From positions 53,408 through 117,407 of the forward strand of contig NZ_JAECVR010000015.1 in assembly GCF_016055185.1 (NCBI RefSeq): a DNA stretch of 64,000 nt, written 5' to 3'. A model generated the notes under the pieces. The model ran no database searches. It worked only from the letters and a program-made list of their open reading frames with translations, and was not told the DNA's origin. Within the stretch, counting starts at the first letter, position 1. Every line of letters starts with the position of its first letter. Shown one piece after another: positions 37,019-44,632 of the stretch. This DNA comes from Paenactinomyces guangxiensis. GTDB lineage: Bacteria > Bacillota > Bacilli > Thermoactinomycetales > Thermoactinomycetaceae. The position numbers were made by a program, and so were the translations under genes.

Positions 37019-38976
37019 CGGGATTCCTCCTCTCGCACCAACACGCCAAACACTGCTCCAAGTTCCTCTTTCAAAAACGGCTCCACTGCCAGATCGAACA
37101 CCATGAGCCGCTTGCGGTTCCGATTCAAGATCTGCAAGGCGGACTGCAGCAACTCCGATTGTCCGGCTTCTTCACACGCGGGGATCACAAGTCTTTGCGG
37201 CGCCTTTTCTTCCAGAAACACGGACGAAACCTCTAACGCTTGCGTCGAGGGGCACACCGCATGGTTTTGTGCCTTGAACAGGGCCTGTTGCAACGCCTTC
37301 TGCAAGGCTGTTGTCATGTTCAAACCTGCACTGCCATACCAGCTGCCATCCGTCCCTACCCACACCACAGGAAATCCGAATACTTCCTCTGCCAGGCCAA
37401 TCACAGGTATTCCTTTGATCGTGGTTAATGTCTCTAAATAAAACCGGCAACGTTCATCTTCTACCGCACTTAACTGCACTCGAAGGACAGAAGGCTTTTG
37501 ATCGGTCTGTTGCTTCCTCAGCTCCTCGGTCAAACACTTTTGCAACCCGCGACAAACGCCTTCAGCCACAGTTTCCCCCGCTCCTACGCCGACAAATCCT
37601 TCCGGTGCTTCCATCCTGCCCTCTACTTCCTGTTGTGAGGGATGAGTGGTAACGAGCAGACCAAGCATGCGCGACAGATACGCTTCAATCCCGGCCAACC
37701 CGGCTTCCCGTCGTGCCTCCTCATGTGTCAGACCTGTACAGACAAGCTCCGGCAACAGATCAGCAGGTCCCTCCGACAACGGATCGGCTGCTTGAACGCG
37801 GCACTGAGCCAACGGAAGCTGCTTTAAGTCCCCCTCCTCCCAGATATGGAAAATCCCTGATTGGGCTGATGTCAACCGGCTGAAGGCAGGAAGCAATCCG
37901 TTCGACTCACTTTTGACCGAACTCCGTTTGAGCCGCAGATCGAGATCTTGCACCCGTTCGGCTGCTGCATGTCGGGTCACCAAAGGGTGGGGGATGAAAC
38001 AATGCCAGTTCCCTTCCAGCGTTTCCAGATCCAGCAGGAAGAATTTATTCTTTTCCGACTGGGTGATTCCCGTAACCGTTTTGAATAATTCAAACACGAT
38101 CACGTTGGCCAGCATAGCTCCTGCTGTGGAAGAGAAAGTGTGCAACTGCGGGTCTTTGCAAAGCACGGATTTGTGTATACGACGCCAGGCCGATTCCCAG
38201 CAGCCCTCAGAGTCTGGATGAACCAGCGGACCTGCCAGTCCCATTTGCTGCAGACAGACAGCAGGGAGAAACACCTTCTTTTCCTCTCGACAAATCGCAT
38301 GAAGAACTCTGAGCTCCTCGACATCGCTCTGCTGCGACACGTACAAAATCGCATCAAACATCCGCACAGCCTCCTGCCAGGAATTAACCCTCTCCTTCCG
38401 CGGGGTGACCTCCTCCAGAGTCACCTCGGAGTCTGTTTTGCGGGCATATTCCGCAAGTTCCTCCATCCGCTGCCGATTAGTAGGCACCGAGTCTGTGACC
38501 AGAACGTGGAACCTGGGCAATCCGGATTCGAACAATGCCGCAACCAACGAAACAAAAAATGGACCACTGCCGACCGCCAACACTTTAGCCTGACGATAGG
38601 TCTGAAAACGGTAAGCACCCGAGTCGCCGAAACTATCCAAAAACTTAATCTGAGGAGCATACTTTTTGAGAACCTCATTTGCCAATTGATGCGGACGGTC
38701 CTGGCTCACATCCTGAACAAAACCGTTTTGGTACAACAATTCGGCAATTTCATATACCCTGTCCCGGTATGGGTCCGACAATCCGTCTGTCAATTCCTCC
38801 AACGTGTGTTCTCCATTGAACATGGGGATCAGTTTTTCAATCCACTGATAGATCGTCCTTCCTTCCATACGGAATGAGACTGAGTTGTTCCGAAAATAGA
38901 CACCGCCATTTGGATCAGGGATAAAAAACGTGTCCCCTTTCGTTTTCAAACGCATAGAAGGGTTTATAGTTGACAT
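37015..38976 (-). CDS. putative thiazole-containing bacteriocin maturation protein (ThiF-like, heterocycloanthracin type)
   Basis: 653 residues from ATG 38976 (MSTINPSMRLKTKGDTFFIPDPNGGVYFRNN), with AAGGAGG 7 nt upstream. The first ~85 residues resemble the leader-peptide-recognising winged-helix of E1-like TOMM proteins (..IYQWIEKLIPMFNGEHTLEELTDGL..YEIAELLYQNGFV). A Rossmann-like ThiF region follows (KVLAVGSGPFFVSLVAALFESGLPRFHVLVTDSVPTNR) and a C-terminal part partly similar to YcaO-like halves. Proteins of this build accompany BA_2677-family precursors in Bacillus. Its catalytic role is unsettled; delivery of the precursor to the YcaO enzyme is likely. Confidence 0.82.
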   Translation of the reverse strand: MSTINPSMRLKTKGDTFFIPDPNGGVYFRNNSVSFRMEGRTIYQWIEKLIPMFNGEHTLEELTDGLSDPYRDRVYEIAELLYQNGFVQDVSQDRPHQLANEVLKKYAPQIKFLDSFGDSGAYRFQTYRQAKVLAVGSGPFFVSLVAALFESGLPRFHVLVTDSVPTNRQRMEELAEYARKTDSEVTLEEVTPRKERVNSWQEAVRMFDAILYVSQQSDVEELRVLHAICREEKKVFLPAVCLQQMGLAGPLVHPDSEGCWESAWRRIHKSVLCKDPQLHTFSSTAGAMLANVIVFELFKTVTGITQSEKNKFFLLDLETLEGNWHCFIPHPLVTRHAAAERVQDLDLRLKRSSVKSESNGLLPAFSRLTSAQSGIFHIWEEGDLKQLPLAQCRVQAADPLSEGPADLLPELVCTGLTHEEARREAGLAGIEAYLSRMLGLLVTTHPSQQEVEGRMEAPEGFVGVGAGETVAEGVCRGLQKCLTEELRKQQTDQKPSVLRVQLSAVEDERCRFYLETLTTIKGIPVIGLAEEVFGFPVVWVGTDGSWYGSAGLNMTTALQKALQQALFKAQNHAVCPSTQALEVSSVFLEEKAPQRLVIPACEEAGQSELLQSALQILNRNRKRLMVFDLAVEPFLKEELGAVFGVLVREEESR

Positions 38977-39175
38977 TCCGCGCCTCCTTACCGTGAGCAC
39001 TTCTCAAATCTGAACTATCACTGTGTAATCTTATGTACTGCTATTTGTCCCACATGCCTTATTTTATAGAGAAGAACCCCTGCCAACCCAAAAACGTGTC
39101 TCTGCAGGGGCGACCTCTTCTCATTAAGTAACCGCGGTTAGGAAACTATTCGACGAAACAACCGACACCGCATCC

Positions 39176-39409
39176 TCATCGGCAAGCGCAAGCACTTCGG
39201 CAAGAGCATCGGCAGGCACAACGGAAGCCGCATCCGCATCGGCAAGAGCAAAAGAAACCGAAACCGCATCCGAAAAAGCAAAGGAAACCGAATCCGCCGC
39301 ATAAAGACACATTAGCATCGTACTGGCCTTGACTTTCCCAGGGCGTCGCCTTCTCCGCCGTGTACTCGTCATACTCCAGATTTTGCAGTTCTTTTTTGAA
39401 CTGATTCAT
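39176..39409 (-). CDS. heterocycloanthracin/sonorensin-family bacteriocin precursor, apparently 3'-shortened
   Basis: 77 residues. The leader MNQFKKELQNLEYDEY..TPWESQGQY closely follows the conserved MNQFQQELQxL leader of heterocycloanthracin precursors. The core (after ~residue 35) holds 13 cysteines and several serines; its second half is almost strictly Cys-x-Cys-x (FCSCRCGCGFRCACRC..) rather than the usual Cys-x-x with glycine. The frame stops at TGA 39176-39178, but beyond it the same frame continues GCGVGCFVE to a TAG at 39146-39148; TGA stands where repeat units have TGC, so a Cys codon may have become a stop. AAAGGAA before ATG 39409. The modification genes follow on the same strand 200 bp downstream. 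Confidence 0.87.
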   Translation of the reverse strand: MNQFKKELQNLEYDEYTAEKATPWESQGQYDANVSLCGGFGFLCFFGCGFGFFCSCRCGCGFRCACRCSCRSACACR

Positions 39410-39456
39410 TTTGATAATTTCCTTTTAAATACAATTAATTGATTGCACCAGCACCG

Positions 39457-39484
39457 TAACTAGGAACTAGTGACAGAATGTCAA
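39457..39484 (-). promoter_or_regulatory. candidate promoter of the bacteriocin precursor
   Basis: On the minus strand TTGACA (39479-39484) and TAGTTA (39457-39462), 16-bp spacer, ~50 bp upstream of the precursor start. No regulator gene is present in the island. Confidence 0.5.
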
Positions 39485-39669
39485 ACGGTTGAATTCGCAA
39501 ACATTCCGACCGTGCGAATATCCCCCCCGACAAAATAACTTATGTCACAAGATCCACTGTTGTTACGGGTCACCGGAAAGAACTGATATATTGGAACTTC
39601 TCCCTTATGGCTTATAATGGATTGCCATTTCATATTGGTTTGTGAAAATTACTTTGAGGGATGATTTTC

Positions 39670-39851
39670 ATGGCAAGGAAAGGGCAGAAATTCAAGAGAT
39701 ACAGCTTTGAACTCAAAAAGAAAGCAGTAAAAATGAGGCTCCAAGGAATTCTAAAGCCAACGTTGCCGAAGAGCTGGGGATTCATGATGTGGGGTGACTG
39801 AAGGTTTGGATGAGAAAATACTGTGAACAAGGCGATTTTGGGTTAATGGAG
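39670..39851 (+). pseudogene. IS3-type transposase orfA remnant
   Basis: Starts ATG 39670 after GAGGGA with MARKGQKFKRYSFELKKKAVKMRLQG, then a one-base frameshift; the other frame continues SKANVAEELGIHDVG, a stop, and LKVWMRKYCEQGDFGLME. This is the helix-turn-helix orfA of an IS3-family element, cut off exactly where the right copy of the 50-bp repeat begins. No orfB is present. Confidence 0.82.
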
Positions 39852-39901
39852 ACTGGAGGAGAGGCTTATTTCCGTATTGAATGAAATAGAGGAACAGAGC
39901 G
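39852..39901 (+). repeat. 50-bp perfect direct repeat, right copy (island boundary)
   Basis: Identical to the last coding bases of the DUF302 gene (33078-33127), but here without the rest of that gene: it is fused directly to the IS3 orfA remnant. The similar terminator hairpin follows after 48 bp. Confidence 0.95.
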
Positions 39902-39949
39902 GGCCTGACAATATTTCCGCCTGTTAGGAGAGGTCAACCCAAACGGTTT

Positions 39950-39985
39950 AAAATGAAAAGGACCGATGCAAACCGGTCCTTTTTT
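39950..39985. terminator. hairpin after the right repeat copy / terminator of DUF4179 gene
   Basis: Stem AAGGACCG / CGGTCCTT with T7 on the plus strand and a TTTTCATTTT tail on the minus strand, so it can end the leftward DUF4179 transcript (stop at 40034). One mismatch against 33195-33226. Confidence 0.75.
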
Positions 39986-40033
39986 CTTTCCGTATGATTG
40001 GCTTCAGGGAGGAATTCCTCACCAGATTGAATC

Positions 40034-41383
40034 CTATTTTTGGATTGGAACCTTAATCGCTAAATCATTCCGGTGAATGTTGAGAGGCAACTCTCTCGTC
40101 ACAAAGGTTAACGGCTCATTCTTTTTCCAGGCTGTAAACTCTGCTACAAACGAATAAGTGTCCGGGTTCTCCACTTTGGGAAGTTTGATGGGCCGATATT
40201 TTTTCCCCGCGGCATCTTGTAACTGCAGATCATGAAAATGATCAAACGGCTCTTTCCCGCGTGCTTGATAATGAACGACTGTTTTATTCGGTAAAAATTC
40301 AACCCGGTTAATGTGTAAACTTCCGGCTTTTCCTTGTGAGAGAATAACCGGCTTTTCGATCGTGGGCAGATCATCCATTTTTACTTTGTTATACGGAATT
40401 GGGAGCTTTACCTTTACACCAGAGGAATCCACAGGTTTTACGATGACGTAACGGGGAATCCGCTTCATTGGTGAAAAAGTCAGTTTATGACTGATCACGT
40501 TATTTCCATCAGGCCGCACGCTACTACCGGATTGTTCTAATCTTTGAATGATAATGCCACGGTCATCGATCATCATAAATTGAAGGGACGGAAAACGATC
40601 TCTGGCGTCACGGTGTTTAGTTTCTACAATTAATTCAGTTGAGGCATCGGTAAAAGTAACTTTCTTCACCGTTACTGTTACATCTTTTGCCGATTTGGAT
40701 TTATTTATGGTATAAACTTTCTTCTTTGAAGATATTTTTACTGGAATATCTAATTTTATCTCTTTGTTATCACTGGCTTTTTTGTCAGTGTAAAATAAAT
40801 TCAGGGTAAACTCTTTTGGCAGCTTTGTCTCCGGGGTTAAATTAAATATCCCATTAAATGTGTGTTCGTCAATTGGATCTCCTGACAATCCCATTCCACT
40901 AAATGATCTTTTTCCGTTATATCCAAAACTGAAATGATGAAATAACTTGTCAATATCTAGCTTATCTTTGGATTTGTACACAAAACCGACCGATAAACGG
41001 TTTCCGTCGTACAAAACTTCAGAAACCCTGAATGTACCCCCGCTTACTTGAATCTCTTGATTGACAGCTGTGGTCAACCCTTTTTTATTGGCAGTTTTCA
41101 AACCGTAATCCCCCGCTGTTTCAAACACAGAGCCAATAACCGGAACCTTTTTAAGCGTTTCGGCCATCGCGGGTGAAACATAACCGGCGGCAATCGTACC
41201 CCCGATCAATAGTGCTGCCGCTGTTGAACCGGTGAGCAAGGTCCGCATGATTGGCGATTTTCTTTTCTTTACCGGCAACGATTGCAGGGTTTGATCCAGC
41301 CTTTCTCTCACCACGTCAGGCAGTTCCACGGACTTTTCCTGAACAGACAACTCCTTTATCTTTTGTTCGAATCTATTCACCAC
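40034..41383 (-). CDS. DUF4179 domain protein, probable anti-sigma/sensor partner of the ECF sigma factor
   Basis: 449 residues. A ~50-residue cytosolic N-terminus, one membrane helix (TLLTGSTAAALLIGGTIAAGYVSPAMA, ~50-75) and a large external part beginning LKKVPVIGSVFETAGDYGLKTA, the DUF4179 signature, followed by an Ig-like second domain (DUF5643-like). Single-pass proteins of this type sit next to ECF sigma genes and are thought to hold them at the membrane. GTG 41383 with AAAGGGTG; overlaps the sigma gene by 11 nt, so translation is coupled. Confidence 0.82.
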   Translation of the reverse strand: MVNRFEQKIKELSVQEKSVELPDVVRERLDQTLQSLPVKKRKSPIMRTLLTGSTAAALLIGGTIAAGYVSPAMAETLKKVPVIGSVFETAGDYGLKTANKKGLTTAVNQEIQVSGGTFRVSEVLYDGNRLSVGFVYKSKDKLDIDKLFHHFSFGYNGKRSFSGMGLSGDPIDEHTFNGIFNLTPETKLPKEFTLNLFYTDKKASDNKEIKLDIPVKISSKKKVYTINKSKSAKDVTVTVKKVTFTDASTELIVETKHRDARDRFPSLQFMMIDDRGIIIQRLEQSGSSVRPDGNNVISHKLTFSPMKRIPRYVIVKPVDSSGVKVKLPIPYNKVKMDDLPTIEKPVILSQGKAGSLHINRVEFLPNKTVVHYQARGKEPFDHFHDLQLQDAAGKKYRPIKLPKVENPDTYSFVAEFTAWKKNEPLTFVTRELPLNIHRNDLAIKVPIQK

Positions 41384-41897
41384 TGATCACCCTTTCAGCA
41401 GAATTCCATCTGTCCCCCAGCGCTTGTCTGGCTCGATGTAAACGCGACTTAACTGTTCCCTCAGGGATTCCGAGTACCCCGGCAATTTCTTTGACGGGCA
41501 AATCCTCAAAATAATGTAAAATAATGACCATTCTCAGTGGTTCCTCTAACTGTTCGATCTCTTCTTTAAGTTCAATCAATTCCGATTCCCTACTGACGGC
41601 GGGGATGTCCCTTATTTCCTGGATAGAGATAATCTTCTTCCGCTTTCTTAAAATCTGATAACACTGATTGATTAAAATGCGTATCAGCCATGTTTTTGCA
41701 TAAGCAGGTTGCCTTAACTTATGTATGGATTGATAAGCACTCAATACCGTATCCTGAATCGCATCAGCACAATCTTCATCCAGGTTCAAAATTGCCTTTG
41801 CCACCCGGTAAAGGCTTCCTTGGTAATAGCGGATGAAGTGGACAAAAGCATCACGATTCCCTTTTTGCGCCAATTTTACCTCTGCTTCGACGTTCAA
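41373..41897 (-). CDS. ECF-type RNA polymerase sigma factor
   Basis: 174 residues. Region 2 is recognisable in DAIQDTVLSAYQSIHKLRQPAYAKTWLIRILINQCYQILRKRKK, region 4 in LEEPLRMVIILHYFEDLPVKEIAGVLGIPEGTVKSRLHRARQALG. Resembles SigV/SigX-like members of Bacilli. TTG 41897 is supported by AAGGAGG 8 nt upstream. It is coupled to the DUF4179 gene, its likely anti-sigma. I could not find a clear autoregulated ECF promoter (a GAACC lies upstream without a matching CGTC element). Confidence 0.93.
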   Translation of the reverse strand: MNVEAEVKLAQKGNRDAFVHFIRYYQGSLYRVAKAILNLDEDCADAIQDTVLSAYQSIHKLRQPAYAKTWLIRILINQCYQILRKRKKIISIQEIRDIPAVSRESELIELKEEIEQLEEPLRMVIILHYFEDLPVKEIAGVLGIPEGTVKSRLHRARQALGDRWNSAERVISGE

Positions 41898-41975
41898 GAG
41901 AAAGCCTCCTTATCTTATAAACTACTTATTAGATAAAAAAAAGGCGGGTGAGGTTCACAGGGGAGAAAAATTTTT

Positions 41976-42008
41976 ATAAAAAAGGCTCCCTTAAGATCGA
42001 GGGAGCTG
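41976..42008 (-). terminator. terminator of the 6PGDH gene
   Basis: On the minus strand AGCTCCCTCGAT..TTAAGGGAGCC followed by T6, just behind the stop of the dehydrogenase gene. Confidence 0.85.
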
Positions 42009-42015
42009 GTTGACT

Positions 42016-42912
42016 TTATTTTTTAACCACGGCGTGTCCGCCAAATTCGTTGCGGAGTGCGGCTACCACTTTGCCGTGGAAGGTATCCTCTTCCAATGAG
42101 CGGAAACGCATGAACAGAGACATGGCGATGACAGGGGCGGAAGCTTTTTGTTCCAGTGCCGTTTCCACTGTCCATTGCCCTTCCCCGGAAGCCTGCATGA
42201 CACCGCGAATCTCCTCCAGATTGGGGTCTTTGGAGAAAGCATTTTGCGTCAGTTCCATCAGCCAGCCGCGGATGACGGAACCGTTGGCCCAGACGCGGGC
42301 CACATCTTCATAGTTGTAATTGAATGGGCTCTTGTCCAGAATTTCAAAGCCCTCGCCAATGGCTTGCATCATGCCGTATTCAATGCCGTTGTGCACCATT
42401 TTGAGAAAATGTCCGCTTCCAACTTCTCCCGCATACAGGTATCCGTTTTTCACGGCTATATCTTTAAAAATGGGTTCAATGGATCGGAAGGACTCCGGGT
42501 TGCCGCCGATCATAAAGCAGCCGCCTTCACGGGCGCCGGAGGTTCCGCCTGATGTTCCAACATCCATATAATGAAGCCCGTTGGCCTGCAATTTTTCCGC
42601 ACGGGCGAGGGTGTGCTTGTAGTTGGAATTGCCGCCGTCAATCACGATATCGCCCCGGCTGAGATGGGGAACCAACTGCTCCAATACCAGGTCAACAGTT
42701 TCCCCGGCAGGAACCATCATCCATACTACGCGCGGCGGCTTAAGTTTGGAGGCCAACTCTTCGATGGAAGCCGCCGCAATCGCTCCTTTTTGCTCCAGTT
42801 TTTGTGCGGGTTCCGGGTGTACATCAAATGCAACTACTTCGTGCCCGTGATCCAGACAATTGAGAACCAGGTTATATCCCATTTTACCTAAGCCGATCAT
42901 GCCTAATTTCAC
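42016..42912 (-). CDS. decarboxylating 6-phosphogluconate dehydrogenase, short NAD-type (YqeC/GndA-like)
   Basis: 298 residues from GTG 42912 (MKLGMIGLGKMGYNLVLN), with AAGGAGTG upstream. The Rossmann motif GLGKMG, the substrate-binding signature IDGGNSNYKHT, and GTSGGTSGAREGGCFMIGG are intact, as is the catalytic MVHNGIEYGMMQAIGEG. Its length is that of the short dehydrogenases (~300) rather than the long NADP-type enzymes (~470), which often use NAD+. It converts 6-phosphogluconate to ribulose 5-phosphate and CO2. Single gene. Confidence 0.92.
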   Translation of the reverse strand: MKLGMIGLGKMGYNLVLNCLDHGHEVVAFDVHPEPAQKLEQKGAIAAASIEELASKLKPPRVVWMMVPAGETVDLVLEQLVPHLSRGDIVIDGGNSNYKHTLARAEKLQANGLHYMDVGTSGGTSGAREGGCFMIGGNPESFRSIEPIFKDIAVKNGYLYAGEVGSGHFLKMVHNGIEYGMMQAIGEGFEILDKSPFNYNYEDVARVWANGSVIRGWLMELTQNAFSKDPNLEEIRGVMQASGEGQWTVETALEQKASAPVIAMSLFMRFRSLEEDTFHGKVVAALRNEFGGHAVVKK

Positions 42913-43197
42913 TGGATATTCACTCCTTATATGCATAAATGGCTGCAACTATGTATTTCAGTACCGGAGACTTTCATTTGCCGGTTGAAAACAGGGAACT
43001 GTGATGAGAGGGCGAATTTTACATAAAAAGAGATTAACATATCCTGGGTTAGAGTTTAATAGGGAATGCTTTTTTCGGAAAAATCATTTCCTTTGAGTTT
43101 AAGGAAAGCCGATGGGGGGGAATTGTAAACACTAATAAAAGCTTGTGCAAACAAAGGTAGGAACATGCATGGCATAATAAATGAAGGAGGAGATGAT

Positions 43198-43539
43198 ATG
43201 AGTTGGCTCATAAAGCTTCTGGTCAATACATTAGCCGTATTTTTAGTAGCCCAGTTTCAGTGGATTCCCGGGATTCAAGTGGAAAACTTGGGTACCGCCT
43301 TTCTGGCAGCTTTGATCCTGGGACTGATCAACCTGGTGATCCGCCCGCTCATTCTACTGTTGACCCTGCCTCTTAATATTGCCACTCTTGGTTTATTCAC
43401 TTTTGTTATCAACGCTCTTCTCTTTTGGTTGACGGGATATTTCGTTGAGGGATTTGAAGTGGGCGGTTTTGTTCCTGCCTTTTTGGGAGCCCTGCTGCTG
43501 ACCGTACTGTCGTGGATCATGAATGCGATCCTGGATTAA
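43198..43539 (+). CDS. YvlD/phage-holin-family (PF04020) membrane protein
   Basis: 113 residues from ATG 43198, served by GAAGGAGGAG; a start at 43165 lacks a site. Four membrane helices and the conserved NLVIRPLILLLTLPLNIATLGLFTFVINALLFWLTGYFVEGFEV core define the family (four-TM YvlD-like). Function is not established; B. subtilis YvlD is part of an envelope-stress-responsive set. Stands alone. Confidence 0.85.
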   Translation: MSWLIKLLVNTLAVFLVAQFQWIPGIQVENLGTAFLAALILGLINLVIRPLILLLTLPLNIATLGLFTFVINALLFWLTGYFVEGFEVGGFVPAFLGALLLTVLSWIMNAILD

Positions 43540-43552
43540 AAAAGAAAAGAAC

Positions 43553-43584
43553 AAAAGGGTGTGCTGCTTTCGGCACACCCTTTC
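43553..43584. terminator. strong hairpin between yvlD-like and sortase genes
   Basis: Stem AAAGGGTGTGC / GCACACCCTTT between converging genes. T run is weak on both sides but the stem is perfect. Confidence 0.75.
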
Positions 43585-43629
43585 CTGTCTGCGCAGCTTT
43601 CTTTTGCTGCGATCCACTCGAATCCTGTT

Positions 43630-44268
43630 TTATCGACCTTCCAGCGCGTAATTTTTCCCGGTCTCCACTTTTACCAGGTCGGCCTGGATAATATAGCGGT
43701 CCGGAGCGTCCCCGACATAGTCAAAGGGATAACAGGTTGTCAATGACAGGACCGGGCGATTAATCGGTACAATAACAGTGCGGTCTTCTGCATGTGTCAC
43801 CCACCGCTTCCGAATCTGGTAGGTATAAACACTCCCGTTAAATTTGACAAATAATTTATCTCCGTCTACCAGTTTGCCTACATTGCGAAAGACGGTGTCC
43901 CGATGGCCGGAGAGAACGACATGGCCGGTTTGATTCGGTTTTACAGTGCCGAATCCCCTATACAGGCCAACCCCTTTTTTCAGCGATTTGTCATCCGTGC
44001 CTTCTACAATGGGCAAAATCGCTCCCAATTTCGGGATGACCAGCTCTCCAATTTTGTCACCCATATGTGTTACGGGGGATGTTTGTTTTGTTTCTCCCAC
44101 TTTGGTCAAAGCGGGAAGGTAAGAACGGTCATCCCAGTCATCCGAAATGGACCTGGCTAATTTCGGGTCCATCACCGCGATGCGGATTTGCCCCCACCAT
44201 AGATAGGCATTATAGAAAAGGACCACGGCACCAACGGTGATCAAAAGCCAGGCCAGTTTCCGGTTCAT
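43630..44268 (-). CDS. class D-like sortase
   Basis: 212 residues. N-terminal signal anchor (KLAWLLITVGAVVLFYNAYLWW), then the sortase barrel with catalytic His in HVVLSGHRDTVF (~118), Cys in LSLTTCYPFDYVGDAPDRYI (~182) and Arg in the same segment. TLxTC-type active site and size fit class D of Bacilli. ATG 44268 after AAGGGGTGA. The next gene upstream on the same strand encodes a protein with an LPKTA sorting signal, its probable substrate. Confidence 0.9.
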   Translation of the reverse strand: MNRKLAWLLITVGAVVLFYNAYLWWGQIRIAVMDPKLARSISDDWDDRSYLPALTKVGETKQTSPVTHMGDKIGELVIPKLGAILPIVEGTDDKSLKKGVGLYRGFGTVKPNQTGHVVLSGHRDTVFRNVGKLVDGDKLFVKFNGSVYTYQIRKRWVTHAEDRTVIVPINRPVLSLTTCYPFDYVGDAPDRYIIQADLVKVETGKNYALEGR

Positions 44269-44415
44269 AAGAATTCACCCCTTCAGTCATTTTGTTTTAT
44301 TTTCGGTGATAACAAAAACAGTTGTATATTTATCATACACTTTTTTGGTCCCTGAGGACGACAGCAATAGATTTTCAGGAGTTTAATGTCCCGCTTACTA
44401 CGCATAAATGATGGA

Positions 44416-44463
44416 TCACAGGCAGATCGGTATCGGCAAATCCATTGACCGGTCTGCCTGTCA
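44416..44463. other. long hairpin between surface-protein and sortase genes
   Basis: ACAGGCAGATCGGT and ACCGGTCTGCCTGT form a near-perfect 14-bp stem with a ~16-nt loop, ~150 bp upstream of the sortase start and ~170 bp behind the LPKTA gene. No T run on either side. It may be an mRNA processing or attenuation element between the two genes; otherwise 44281-44580 shows only an AT-rich promoter-like stretch (minus-strand TATGATAAAT near 44331). Confidence 0.5.
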
Positions 44464-44584
44464 CCTTCCCCTTGAGCAAATGCTCTTTTCTTTGCAGCTT
44501 CGTGAAAATCCTCCCAATTATTTATTCGCAGGAAAGCGCATTTTTTTGTTCAGTTCAGTCTGAAATGATAGTTCCAAATTATGT

Positions 44585-44614
44585 AAAAAAAGGATGCGCT
44601 TAAAAGCACATCCC
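44585..44614 (-). terminator. terminator of the LPKTA surface protein gene
   Basis: On the minus strand GGATGTGCTT / AAGCGCATCC followed by T7. Confidence 0.88.
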
Positions 44615-44632
44615 TCAGGGTTCAGATATTAA

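Noticed and set aside
39124..39372. 82-residue Ala/Asp/Val-rich open frame antisense-phase to the bacteriocin core
   Set aside because: It is a frame shadow of the Cys-codon repeat in the precursor, has no ribosome site, and the other frame carries the conserved leader.
41900..41970. Autoregulated ECF promoter upstream of the sigma factor
   Set aside because: GAACCT is present but no CGTC/CGTA at 16-17 bp.
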